Shown here: positions 45,953 to 54,475 of the stretch, piece by piece
How the letters are laid out: each line of letters starts with the position of its first letter
Position numbering within the stretch: the stretch's first letter is position 1
Origin: Saccharothrix deserti
GTDB taxonomy: Bacteria; Actinomycetota; Actinomycetes; Mycobacteriales; Pseudonocardiaceae
Direction: 5' to 3'
Assembly: GCF_009769385.1 (NCBI RefSeq)
Contig: NZ_VKAB01000015.1
Location: 248,001-312,000 of the forward strand
Length of the DNA: 64,000 bases
Translations under genes and position numbers: made by a program
Notes under the pieces: model-generated
What the model was told of the DNA's origin: nothing
Database searches by the model: none
What the model saw: the letters and a program-made list of their open reading frames with translations, nothing else

Positions 45953-46873
45953 ATGATCGAGGCTGTCGGCCTCACCAAGCGCTACGGGAAGACGGTGGCG
46001 GTGGACAACCTGTCCTTCACCGTCGAGCCGGGTCGGGTCACCGGCTTCCTCGGTCCCAACGGCGCGGGCAAGTCCACCACGATGCGGATGATCCTCGGCC
46101 TCGACCGACCGAGCGCGGGCAAGGTCCTGATCGACGGCAAGTCGTACGGGCAGCTCGACCGGCCGCTGCGGACCGTCGGCGCCCTGCTCGACGCCAAGTG
46201 GGTGCACCCCAACCGCTCGGCGCGGGCGCACCTGCAGTGGATGGCCAAGTCCAACGGTCTGCCCGCCAAGCGGGTGGACGAGGTGCTGGACCTGGTCGGC
46301 CTGACCAAGGTCGCCAAGCGCCGCGCCGGTGGTTTCTCCCTCGGCATGTCCCAGCGCCTCGGCATCGCGGGCGCCCTGCTGGGCGACCCGAAGGTGCTGC
46401 TGTTCGACGAGCCGGTCAACGGCCTGGACCCGGAGGGCATCCTCTGGATCCGCCAGTTCATGCAGGGCCTGGCCGCCGACGGGCGCACCGTGCTGGTGTC
46501 GAGCCACCTGCTGTCGGAGATGGCGGTGACCGCCCAGGACCTCGTGGTCATCGGGCGCGGCAGGCTCATCTCGCAGTCCAGCACCACCGAGTTCGTGGAG
46601 CGGTCCACCGAGAACACGGTCCGGGTGCGCAGCCCGCACGCGGACAAGCTGGGCGCGATGCTCGTCGACAAGGGCTTCACCGTCCGTGAGGACGAGGACG
46701 GGTCGCTCACCGTCACGGGTGCGGCCAGCGACGAGATCGGGGACATCGCGGCGGCGAGCGGCGTGGTGCTGCACGAGCTGAGCCCGCAGCGCGGTTCGCT
46801 CGAACAGGCATTCATGCAGCTCACCGGCGATTCTGTGGAGTACCACGCCGAACTCGCCGAGACGGGGAAGTGA
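45953..46873 (+). CDS. ABC-2 type exporter ATPase (copy 1)
   Basis: 306 residues. It has Walker A GPNGAGKST, the signature FSLGMSQRLGIAGALL, Walker B VLLFDEPVNGLDPEG and the H-loop in SSHLLSEMA. The C-terminal 90 residues form the regulatory domain of the DrrA/BcrA type. With the next gene it forms an exporter of unknown substrate, of the antibiotic/bacteriocin-resistance class. AGGGGAG lies 5 nt before the ATG. A second gene at 47781 encodes a close copy. Confidence 0.93.
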   Translation: MIEAVGLTKRYGKTVAVDNLSFTVEPGRVTGFLGPNGAGKSTTMRMILGLDRPSAGKVLIDGKSYGQLDRPLRTVGALLDAKWVHPNRSARAHLQWMAKSNGLPAKRVDEVLDLVGLTKVAKRRAGGFSLGMSQRLGIAGALLGDPKVLLFDEPVNGLDPEGILWIRQFMQGLAADGRTVLVSSHLLSEMAVTAQDLVVIGRGRLISQSSTTEFVERSTENTVRVRSPHADKLGAMLVDKGFTVREDEDGSLTVTGAASDEIGDIAAASGVVLHELSPQRGSLEQAFMQLTGDSVEYHAELAETGK

Positions 46874-46879
46874 CCACCG

Positions 46880-47641
46880 ATGACTCTGCTCGCCGTTGAA
46901 CGGATCAAGCTCTTCTCCACCCGCTCGCCGTGGTGGTGCATGCTGCTGGCGCTCGGGTCGACCATCGGCATCACCGCGATCATCGCGGCCAACTGGGACG
47001 GCGCGCCGATGCCCGTGCTGGGCGCGGTGTTCAGCTACACGTTCGGGTTGTTCGTGATCATGGTGATGGCCGCGCTGGCGGTCACCACCGAGTACCGCTT
47101 CGGCACCATCAAGTCGACGTTCCAGGCGGTGCCCGACCGCGTTTCGCCGATGATCGCCAAGGCGGTCGTCGTGATGCTGCTCTCGGGCCTGGTCGGCCTG
47201 GCCGCCGCGTTCGGGTCGTGGGGCCTGAGCTGGGTGCTCGCGGACGACAACTCGGATCTGGCGCTCACCACGGCCAACGACTGGCGGCACGTCGCGGGCA
47301 TCGGCCTGGTCTTCGCGGCGGGCGCGCTGCTCGCGCTGGGTATCGGCGCCCTCGTGCGGCACACCGCGGGCGCGGTGTCGATCATCCTGGTGTTCGCGCT
47401 GGTCGTGGAGAACGTCGTCGCGCTCATCCCGAACATCGGCGACGACATCCAGAAGTGGATGCCGTTCACCGTGGTCAACAAGTTCATCTTCGGCGACCCG
47501 GACCCGAGCGCCATCCCGGAGGGCGCCGGGCCGCCCGCGATCGGCGAGCTGAGCCCGTGGGGTTCGTTCGCCTACTTCGCCGGCATCGCGCTGGCGATCT
47601 ACATCATCTCGCTCGTGGTCGTGAAGCGGCGGGACGCGTAA
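46880..47641 (+). CDS. ABC-2 type exporter permease
   Basis: 253 residues with six membrane helices. Landmarks are SYTFGLFVIMVMAALAVTTEYRFGTIKSTF, the ABC-2 motif carrying the TEYRxGTIK loop, and IALAIYIISLVVVKRRDA at the end. It lies 6 bp after its ATPase gene. The substrate is unknown. A terminator follows at 47699. Confidence 0.92.
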   Translation: MTLLAVERIKLFSTRSPWWCMLLALGSTIGITAIIAANWDGAPMPVLGAVFSYTFGLFVIMVMAALAVTTEYRFGTIKSTFQAVPDRVSPMIAKAVVVMLLSGLVGLAAAFGSWGLSWVLADDNSDLALTTANDWRHVAGIGLVFAAGALLALGIGALVRHTAGAVSIILVFALVVENVVALIPNIGDDIQKWMPFTVVNKFIFGDPDPSAIPEGAGPPAIGELSPWGSFAYFAGIALAIYIISLVVVKRRDA

Positions 47642-47698
47642 CGGGGGTTCCGCGTCACCGGCGCCGGGGGTCGGCGCGGGCGGCTGGGGGAAGGGGGG

Positions 47699-47735
47699 AG
47701 CTCGGGTCACCTCTCGGGGGGTGGCCCGAGCTTTT
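47699..47735 (+). terminator. Terminator after the ABC exporter
   Basis: A 13-bp stem (47699-47711 with 47720-47732, one G-T pair) and an 8-nt loop, ending in TTTT. It separates the first exporter operon from the duplicated ATPase gene. Confidence 0.88.
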
Positions 47736-47780
47736 CTGCCATAGGTTTCGCCACGAGCGTTTGATCGGACGGGAGAAGTC

Positions 47781-48692
47781 ATGATCGAAGCGACCGGCCT
47801 CACCAAGCACTACGGCAGGACCGTGGCCGTCGACGACCTGTCGTTCACCGTGGAAGCGGGCCGGGTCACCGGCTTCCTCGGACCCAACGGCGCGGGCAAG
47901 TCGACCACCATGCGGATGATCCTCGGCCTGGACCGCCCCACCCGCGGCCGGGTCACCGTGGACGGCCAGGACTACCAGTCGCTGCACAAGCCGCTGCGCA
48001 CCGTCGGCGCGCTGCTGGACGCCAAGTGGGTGCACCCCAACCGCTCGGCGCGGGCGCACCTGCAGTGGCTGGCCCGGTCCAACCAGATCCCGGACAAGCG
48101 GGTGGACGAGGTGCTGGAGATGGTCGGCCTCACCCAGGTCGCCAAGCGCCGCGCCGGCGGGTTCTCCCTCGGCATGTCCCAGCGCCTCGGCATCGCGGGC
48201 GCGCTGCTCGGCGACCCCAAGGTGTTGATGTTCGACGAGCCGGTCAACGGCCTGGACCCGGAGGGCATCCTCTGGATCCGCCAGTTCATGCACCGGCTCG
48301 CCGACGACGGGCGCACCGTGTTCGTGTCGAGCCACCTGCTGTCGGAGATGGCCCAGACCGCGCAGGACCTGATCGTGATCGGGCGCGGCAGGCTCATCTC
48401 GCAGACCAGCACCGCGCAGTTCATCAAGGACGCCACCGAGGACACCGTCCGCGTCCGCTCGCCCCAGCTCGAACGGCTGCGGGAGCTGCTGGACGGACGC
48501 GCCCGCATCGCCGACGCCGCGGCCTCCGACGGCGCCCTCGTCGTGCACGGGGTGGAGCCCGCGTTCATCGGCGAGTTGGCCGCGGCGAACGGCATCACCC
48601 TGCACGAGTTGAGCCCGCAACTGGGCTCTCTGGAGGAAGCCTTCATGCAACTCACGAAGGAATCCGTCGAATACCACGCCGCTTCCGACTGA
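47781..48692 (+). CDS. ABC-2 type exporter ATPase (copy 2, no permease)
   Basis: 303 residues, closely similar to the gene at 45953 through the nucleotide-binding domain (for example TVGALLDAKWVHPNRSARAH in both) and more divergent in the last 90 residues. All ATPase motifs are intact: GPNGAGKST, FSLGMSQRLG, VLMFDEPVNGLDPEG. GGGAGAAG precedes the ATG. It has its own transcription unit after a terminator and no permease gene follows, so it may share the permease at 46880. The pair looks like a tandem duplication. Confidence 0.92.
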   Translation: MIEATGLTKHYGRTVAVDDLSFTVEAGRVTGFLGPNGAGKSTTMRMILGLDRPTRGRVTVDGQDYQSLHKPLRTVGALLDAKWVHPNRSARAHLQWLARSNQIPDKRVDEVLEMVGLTQVAKRRAGGFSLGMSQRLGIAGALLGDPKVLMFDEPVNGLDPEGILWIRQFMHRLADDGRTVFVSSHLLSEMAQTAQDLIVIGRGRLISQTSTAQFIKDATEDTVRVRSPQLERLRELLDGRARIADAAASDGALVVHGVEPAFIGELAAANGITLHELSPQLGSLEEAFMQLTKESVEYHAASD

Positions 48693-48728
48693 TCCGAACA
48701 AATCCGCGCAGCAATCAACGCGAACGAA

Positions 48729-49925
48729 TCAGAAGCGGTCCGTGCGCCAGAAGTCGTCGGTCGGTGGCGGGATTTCGGTGACGACCGGGACGGGCGCCCG
48801 GCGGATTCGGCCGCGCCGCGCCAGCAGCAGGCTCACCACCGTCACCACGACCCCGACCGCGCCCACCCCGCCGAACGCCACCAGGACCCGCGTCCGGCTG
48901 TCCGGGTCGGCCGGTGACGCGGGCAGCCCCTCGGCGGACGGCGGCGGCACGGCGGACGACGTGGGCGGCGGCGGGGCCAGCGGGTTCGACGCCACCTCGG
49001 GGACGTCGGCGGTCAGCGCGGCGACCGGGTTGACCAGGCCGAACCCGGTCGCGTTGTCCCGGCCGGGCGCCAGCAGGTCGGTCGCGGTGGTGACGAGGCG
49101 GTTCACCACGTTGCCCGCGTCCATGTCCGGGTAGCGGGCGCGGACCAGCGCCGCCGCGCCCGAGACCAGCGCCGTTGCCGCGCTCGTGCCGTCGACCTCG
49201 GCGTAACCGGTGTCCACGACCTTCAGCGGCACGGCCGTGACGATCCGCTGCGCGGGCGCGGCGAGCACGGTTTCCGGTCCGGTGTTCGACTCCGGCCACG
49301 GACCGTTGCCCTCGATGGTGCCGGAGACCGCGATGACGCCCTTGATGTTGGCCGGCGCGCCCACGTGCTCGTCGCCGTCGTTGCCGGTGCCGGCGACCAC
49401 CACGGCGTCGTGGTCGAACGCGTAGTTGACCGCCCGCAGCAGGTCCGGGGTGAGCGTCGCCAGCGACGTCAGCGACAGGTTGATCACCTTCGCGCCGTGG
49501 TCGACGGCCCAGGTCACCCCCTCGGCGACGGACGCGGTGGTGAACTTGTCGCCGTCCGCGCCGACCGAGATCGGCAGGATCATCGCGCCGGGAGCGACGC
49601 CGAGCGCGCCGCCGTCCACGGCCCGGCCGGCGATCAACGTGGCCATCGCGGTGCCGTGGCCGTCGTTGTCCTCGGTGCCGTCCGTGCCGCTCGCCGAGCC
49701 GAACCCGGCGCCGGGCAGCAGCGCGCCGGTGAGGTCCGGACGGGTGTCGTCAACGCCCGAATCCACCACCGCGACGACCACGCCCTCCCCGCGCGTCGTG
49801 GCGTGTGCGGTCGGGACCCCCATGGCGGCCAGGTGCCACTGTTGTTCCTCGATCGTCTGCGCGCCGGCGACCCCCGGCGCGATCATCGCGATCAAGATCG
49901 CGGCGACAACCGCTCTCCCCCTCAC
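48729..49925 (-). CDS. Mycosin-like subtilisin protease (S8)
   Basis: 398 residues from GTG 49925, chosen because GGGGGGA lies 6 nt upstream. A signal peptide (VVAAILIAMIAPGVAGA) precedes the S8 domain. The catalytic triad is Asp in VAVVDSGVDDTRPDL, His in DGHGTAMATLIAG and Ser in DGTSAATALVSGAAAL. A Pro/Ser linker and one C-terminal membrane helix (VGAVGVVVTVVSLLLA) with a short basic tail give the mycosin layout of type VII secretion systems. No ESX genes are in the window. Confidence 0.9.
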   Translation of the reverse strand: MRGRAVVAAILIAMIAPGVAGAQTIEEQQWHLAAMGVPTAHATTRGEGVVVAVVDSGVDDTRPDLTGALLPGAGFGSASGTDGTEDNDGHGTAMATLIAGRAVDGGALGVAPGAMILPISVGADGDKFTTASVAEGVTWAVDHGAKVINLSLTSLATLTPDLLRAVNYAFDHDAVVVAGTGNDGDEHVGAPANIKGVIAVSGTIEGNGPWPESNTGPETVLAAPAQRIVTAVPLKVVDTGYAEVDGTSAATALVSGAAALVRARYPDMDAGNVVNRLVTTATDLLAPGRDNATGFGLVNPVAALTADVPEVASNPLAPPPPTSSAVPPPSAEGLPASPADPDSRTRVLVAFGGVGAVGVVVTVVSLLLARRGRIRRAPVPVVTEIPPPTDDFWRTDRF

Positions 49926-50156
49926 GCAATTCCCCCCTGTGTTCGGGATCACAAATATTCCATGTCAGTCATGTTTCACACTTCTGGATTCGGGCAAGCG
50001 GAGTACGCCGTTCGTTAAGAAGCCGTGAACTCCGGCACAGCCCCATGACAAGTTCCACTGAACCGGGTCAGATGGAAAGTGCGAATCGTGAGGTGGGCGC
50101 CTGCCCGCACGCGAATTCGGATACCCCCCGTCAAGGAACCCCCCGGAGGTGAACCC

Positions 50157-50738
50157 GTGACGGTGCTTGATCCGGACCTGAACGCCGACCACTCGGCGAC
50201 CGGGTCGAAGAAGCTGCCACGGCAACGCGACCACGCCCTTCGCGTCGAACCGATGCTGGCGCTGGAATGGTCGCACGCTATCGAGGCCGCGGGAGGCGTC
50301 GGTGTCGCCGACTCGCCCGCGCAGTCCCGTCGGGCCTGGATCCACAAGGCCGACGAACAGCAAGTGCTCGCGCTGTTCCGCGCGGTGGGCAAGGACGCTC
50401 CAGCACCCTGGTGGCTCCGTGCCCTGGACCGGGGCAAGATCGCCTCGCGCGCGGCGGCGTTCGCCCTCGAGGACGAGATAACCCGGTTGCTGGGCAGCCG
50501 GCCGGGTTGGGTGTTCGTCCCGTGGGCGACCGAGGGCGAGGTCGGTTACTGGGAGTTCGTGCCGTCCGAGAGCGGCGTGTACGGCCCCGCCGAGCCGACC
50601 ACCGTGCAGTTCACCGACCGGCACCCCGGTTTCGTGGACCTCATCCCGGCGCACCGGGGCCCCGGTCAGCGCCAAGCCATCGAGTTCACCCCCGCCGAGC
50701 TGCGTGAGCAGATCGAGGACCTGGAGAACATCGCTTAG
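50157..50738 (+). CDS. Conserved hypothetical protein
   Basis: 193 residues, soluble, with no signal or membrane segment. Charged helical N-terminal part (RQRDHALRVEPMLALEWSHAIEAAGG), then a region with several Trp (RAWIHKADEQQ, WWLRALDRGKIASR, WVFVPWATEGEVGYWEF) and an acidic helical end (FTPAELREQIEDLENI). GTG 50157 is preceded by GGAGG. The trmB gene begins 24 bp downstream but has its own leaderless-type box. I recognise no family. Confidence 0.78.
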   Translation: MTVLDPDLNADHSATGSKKLPRQRDHALRVEPMLALEWSHAIEAAGGVGVADSPAQSRRAWIHKADEQQVLALFRAVGKDAPAPWWLRALDRGKIASRAAAFALEDEITRLLGSRPGWVFVPWATEGEVGYWEFVPSESGVYGPAEPTTVQFTDRHPGFVDLIPAHRGPGQRQAIEFTPAELREQIEDLENIA

Positions 50739-50761
50739 CGCACCACCTAGGCTGTACGCCC

Positions 50762-51472
50762 GTGACGTCCAGCCACCAGCGACCGCCGCACCACCGTTCC
50801 GTCGTCAGCTACGTGCAACGCGGCGAACGGATGACCGTGGGGCAGCAGCGCGCATGGGACCGCCACTGGGAGCGCTTGGGCCAGGAGGTCAAGGCGCTCC
50901 CGGCCGGTCCCGTGCGGTTTGCCGAGTGGTTCGGCCGCGAGGCGCCGGTGGTGCTGGAGATCGGTTCCGGGATGGGCGAGACCACCTCCCAGCTGGTGGC
51001 CGCCGCACCCGACGTCAACTACGTCGCCGTCGAGGTCTACAAGCCCGGCCTGGCGCAGCTCCTGCTGCGCGCCGAGGCGCTCGAGGTGACCAACCTGCGG
51101 GTCCTGCGCGGTGACGCGGTCGACCTGCTCACCGACCACATCGAGCCCGGCTCGCTGGCCGGGGTGCGGATCTTCTTCCCCGACCCGTGGCCGAAGAAGA
51201 AGCACCACAAGCGCCGGCTCGTCCAGCCCGAGTTCGTGCACCTGGTCGCGACGCGCCTCCAGCCGGGCGGCACGCTGCACCTGGCGACCGACTGGGAGCA
51301 GTACGCCGAGCAGATGCTGGAGGTGTGCTCGGCCGAGCCGCTGCTGCGCAACCGGTACGACGACTGGGCGCCGCGACCGGACTGGCGGCCGGTCACGAAG
51401 TTCGAGCAGCGGGCCGTCGAGGAAGACCGGATCAGCCACGATCTGATCTTCGAGCGCACCGAACTCACCTGA
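50762..51472 (+). CDS. trmB: tRNA (guanine46-N7)-methyltransferase
   Basis: 236 residues. The SAM-binding motif is VVLEIGSGMGETTSQLVAA, followed by the TrmB-specific FFPDPWPKKKHHKRRLVQP and the late LATDWEQYAEQMLEV. It methylates G46 in the variable loop of tRNAs. GTG 50762 has no ribosome-binding site; TAGGCT (50748-50753) lies 8 nt upstream, which suggests a leaderless mRNA. Confidence 0.96.
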   Translation: MTSSHQRPPHHRSVVSYVQRGERMTVGQQRAWDRHWERLGQEVKALPAGPVRFAEWFGREAPVVLEIGSGMGETTSQLVAAAPDVNYVAVEVYKPGLAQLLLRAEALEVTNLRVLRGDAVDLLTDHIEPGSLAGVRIFFPDPWPKKKHHKRRLVQPEFVHLVATRLQPGGTLHLATDWEQYAEQMLEVCSAEPLLRNRYDDWAPRPDWRPVTKFEQRAVEEDRISHDLIFERTELT

Positions 51473-51628
51473 CCGTGTCATAAAGTCACGGCACGGCACG
51501 GACGATGCGCGGACGACGCGGCGACTCCCAGTCGTTTCGTCACCGGATCGGGCGGTCTTTGTTGATCACCCGATGTGCCCCGTCTGGCAGTGACGTGTGA
51601 CACCGTTCCGCAACTACGGTTGCCGCCC

Positions 51629-52750
51629 GTGACCGTAGTTGACAACGAACCGATAACGTTCGACGTGGACGCGGCGGAGGGGTTCCTCCGCATGTTCCAC
51701 ATCGCCCACCCCGAAGCCGGACCCGTCGGACCGCGCCTGAGCCAGGTCCGCGACGAGATCGCCGAGACCGGCACCTACCGCCACACGACCAACGAGCTGG
51801 CCTACGGCGCGCGGATCGCGCTGCGCGACTCCGGCTGGTGCACCAGCGGCGTGCCGTGGCGCCGGCTCAAGGTCCGCGACCTGCGCGGGTTCCGCAACGC
51901 CGCCGCCGTGGCCGGCGAGTGCGTCGAGCACCTGCGCCTGGCCACCAACGGCGGCGAGATCCGCCCGCTGGTCACGGTGTTCGCGCCGGACGCCCCGACC
52001 GCGCCCGGACCTGTCATCTGGAACGAGCAGCTGATCAGGTACGCGGGCCACGGCGACGGCACCGGAGACCGCCGCTACCGGGCGTTCACCGACGCCGTGC
52101 GGGGCATGGGCTGGCGACCACCGGCCCCGCCCGGCCGCTTCGACCTGCTGCCGCTCGTGGTGGAGACCGCGCACGAGGGCGCGAAGCTGTTCGCCATCCC
52201 GCCGGACGTGGTGCACGAGGTGCTGATCGAACACCCCGAACTGCCCTGGTTCGGCCGGCTCGGCCTGCGCTGGCACGCCGTGCCGGTGATCAGCAACATG
52301 CGGCTGACCATCGGCGGCATCACCTACCCCGCCGCGCCGTTCAACTCGTGGTTCGTCGGCTCCGAGATCGGCACCAGGAGCCTGGGCGACGAGAACGCCT
52401 ACGGCGCGGCCCGGCCCGTCGCCGAGGCGCTGGGCCTCGACACGTCCACCGAGCGCTCCCTGTGGCGCGACCGCGCCGTCGTGGAGCTGAACCGGGCCGT
52501 GCTGCACTCGTTCGACCTCGCCGAGGTCACCATCACCGACCACCACGCCGAATCGCTGCACCGGCTGTCGTGGCTGCGCTCACGACAACGCCACTCCGGC
52601 AACCGCCCCGCGTTCCGACTCGACCCCTCGGCCGCCCGCCGTGCCCGCGCCGGCGGCCCCGCCCGCTTTTCCCCCGCCCCCGTGGAAACGACTCAACCCC
52701 ATTCCCCCGGACGGCTCGCCGAACTGCTCCGGCGGCGCGTCGAAGGGTGA
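51629..52750 (+). CDS. nos: Nitric oxide synthase oxygenase domain, divergent haem motif
   Basis: 373 residues. The bacterial NOS fold runs throughout: GTYRHTTNELAYGARIAL, HLRLATNGGEIRPLVTVF, WNEQLIRYAGHG, GRFDLLPLVVE, WHAVPVISNMRLTIGGITY, PFNSWFVGSEIGTRSLGD and the tail HSFDLAEVTITDHHAESLH. NOS oxidises arginine to citrulline and NO. The arginine-binding Glu (about 246) is kept. The haem-thiolate motif is changed: the usual WRNSxRCIGR reads LRDSGWCTSG here, with Cys71 retained. There is no reductase domain, as in other bacterial NOS. GTG 51629 lies 8 nt after TACGGT (-35 TGACGT at 51591), so it is leaderless. The C-tail of about 55 residues is disordered. Confidence 0.9.
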   Translation: MTVVDNEPITFDVDAAEGFLRMFHIAHPEAGPVGPRLSQVRDEIAETGTYRHTTNELAYGARIALRDSGWCTSGVPWRRLKVRDLRGFRNAAAVAGECVEHLRLATNGGEIRPLVTVFAPDAPTAPGPVIWNEQLIRYAGHGDGTGDRRYRAFTDAVRGMGWRPPAPPGRFDLLPLVVETAHEGAKLFAIPPDVVHEVLIEHPELPWFGRLGLRWHAVPVISNMRLTIGGITYPAAPFNSWFVGSEIGTRSLGDENAYGAARPVAEALGLDTSTERSLWRDRAVVELNRAVLHSFDLAEVTITDHHAESLHRLSWLRSRQRHSGNRPAFRLDPSAARRARAGGPARFSPAPVETTQPHSPGRLAELLRRRVEG

Positions 52751-52766
52751 GCCCCGAAGACCCGCG

Positions 52767-52865
52767 TTACTGCTGGGAATCGATCAACACGCCCGCCAAC
52801 GCCATCAGGACCAGCACCAGCAGGCCCAGCACCGCGCCCGCCCAAGTAGCGACCACTCCGAACAT
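52767..52865 (-). CDS. 32-residue single-helix membrane peptide
   Basis: A very short gene with a strong ribosome-binding site (GGAGG, 5 nt before ATG 52865). The product is one hydrophobic helix (VATWAGAVLGLLVLVLMALAG) followed by VLIDSQQ. Longer in-frame starts exist (52925, 53045) but lack a ribosome-binding site and overlap the sensor-kinase promoter. It is convergent with nos, 16 bp apart. Function unknown. Confidence 0.6.
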   Translation of the reverse strand: MFGVVATWAGAVLGLLVLVLMALAGVLIDSQQ

Positions 52866-53032
52866 GGTGTCCTCCGTTCCCCGACCCGCAACACCAGAGT
52901 CACCCTCGGATTCGTCATCCGGCATCGGCCACTGGTGTGTTTCGAGTGGCGTTCGGGTCAGCCTTGTGGTGGACGGCCCACCCGACCGGGGTCGGACGCG
53001 CAATCCTCCTGGGGGACCTACGGTGACGTTCC

Positions 53033-54193
53033 GTGGAGAGCACACACCTCGGGTGGCGAACCCTGTTCCGCCGCCAGTGGCCGCTGGCCTGCGCCCTGCT
53101 CTTTTTCCTGGGCACCGAACGGCTCGGTGACGCGAGTTGGTGGCAGTTCCCCGGGACGGCCGTGGTGTGCGCGCTGGCCGTGCTCGCGCCCCGGCGGCCG
53201 TTCGACGCCGCGCTGGCCGCCGCGACGGCCGTGGCGGCGAGTTCCGTCGTGCTCCGGGTGCTCGACATCGCGCCCGATGTGCCGGTGATCAGCGGTCTGG
53301 TGATCTCCGAGGTCGCGGCGCTGATGGCGATCACCGCGATCGTGGTGCGTTACGCGCCGTTGGCGCGGGCCGTGCAGGGGGTGGTCCTGCTCGTCGTGGT
53401 GTCGGCGGGAACGCGGATCGTGCGACCGACCTACCGGTCGGAGTGGTGGCCGGACGGCTACAGCGGGCCCCCGTTCTGGGAGCAGGCGATCGGCGGCACG
53501 GTGCTGCTGACGTTGTCGATCGGCACCGGGTTGTACTTCCGGGCCCGTGACCGGGAGCGGGCGACCGCCGTGCGGGCCGAGGTCGCGGCGGCGCAGCACG
53601 CCGAGCGGATGGCGTTGGCGCGCGAGCTGCACGACGTGATCGCGCACTACGTGACCGGGATGGTGGTGCACGCGCAGGCGGCGCAGGCCGTGCCGTCCGC
53701 CGCGCAGGACGCGTTGCCGATCATCGTGCGCAGCGGCAACGAGGCGTTGACCGAGATGCGCCGGCTGGTGGGGACGCTGCGCGGCACCGACGCCGACGCG
53801 CCGACCGCGACCAGCGACCTGGCCGACGACGTGCGCGGGGTGGTGGAGCAGTCCGGTCAGCCGGTGCGGCTGCACGTCGACCTGCCGGTGTCCGTGCCGC
53901 CGTCGTTGGGTCGTTCGGTGCTGCGGTTGGTGCAGGAGTCGTTGACGAACACCCGCAAGCACGCCGAGGGCTTGTCCTCTGTGGACGTCTCGGTGTCGGT
54001 GTCCGACGGTGTGGTGCACGTGGTTGTGGCCGACGACGGGCGGGCGCAGAAGGTGGCCCCGGTCGGCGGGTCCGGCGGCTACGGGTTGGTGGGGATGCGG
54101 GAACGGGTCGAGCTGCTGGGCGGGAAGTTCAGCGCCGGCGCGCGTTCCGGCGGCGGGTGGGAAGTCCGGGCCGCGCTGCCCGTGGCGGAGTGA
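53033..54193 (+). CDS. Orphan sensor histidine kinase, NarL/DesK-type
   Basis: 386 residues. Membrane helices lie at about 15-150, with a coiled linker (RARDRERATAVRAEVAAAQHAERM). The phospho-His is in ALARELHDVIAHYVTGMVVHA and the ATPase motifs are SLTNTRKHAEG and GYGLVGMRERVELLGGKF. No response regulator gene is adjacent; the next gene is convergent. GTG 53033 has no ribosome-binding site and lies 8 nt after TACGGT (53019-53024). Confidence 0.92.
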   Translation: MESTHLGWRTLFRRQWPLACALLFFLGTERLGDASWWQFPGTAVVCALAVLAPRRPFDAALAAATAVAASSVVLRVLDIAPDVPVISGLVISEVAALMAITAIVVRYAPLARAVQGVVLLVVVSAGTRIVRPTYRSEWWPDGYSGPPFWEQAIGGTVLLTLSIGTGLYFRARDRERATAVRAEVAAAQHAERMALARELHDVIAHYVTGMVVHAQAAQAVPSAAQDALPIIVRSGNEALTEMRRLVGTLRGTDADAPTATSDLADDVRGVVEQSGQPVRLHVDLPVSVPPSLGRSVLRLVQESLTNTRKHAEGLSSVDVSVSVSDGVVHVVVADDGRAQKVAPVGGSGGYGLVGMRERVELLGGKFSAGARSGGGWEVRAALPVAE

Positions 54194-54194
54194 C

Positions 54195-54452
54195 CTACAG
54201 GCGGCTGGGACCGCGCGGTGGCCACTTCTTCAACCGCACGACCAGGTCGCCGTAGTACTCCTGGGCTGCCCTCTCGTCCGGCAGGTCCAACACCTCGGCC
54301 ACCGCCTGCCACGAGCCCTGTTGCCGCAGCACCACGCCGATCAGGCTCTGCTCGGACTGATCGGCGTGGCGCCGGTAGCCGTCGCACGAGTGCAGCCACT
54401 GCCGGATCACGCGGTCCGGCACGGTCGCCCCGGACTCGCGGGGTTCGCCCAT
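54195..54452 (-). CDS. Small hypothetical protein
   Basis: 85 residues, soluble. A short front with GEPRESGATVPDRVIRQWLHSCDGYRRHADQ leads to a helical region (SLIGVVLRQQGSWQAVAEVLDLPDERAAQEYYGDL) and a basic end. ATG 54452 lacks a ribosome-binding site but has CATACT 6 nt upstream. The stop overlaps nothing and lies 1 bp from the convergent kinase stop. I recognise no family, and it may be lineage-specific. Confidence 0.65.
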   Translation of the reverse strand: MGEPRESGATVPDRVIRQWLHSCDGYRRHADQSEQSLIGVVLRQQGSWQAVAEVLDLPDERAAQEYYGDLVVRLKKWPPRGPSRL

Positions 54453-54475
54453 GAACCGAGTATGCCCACGATCGA

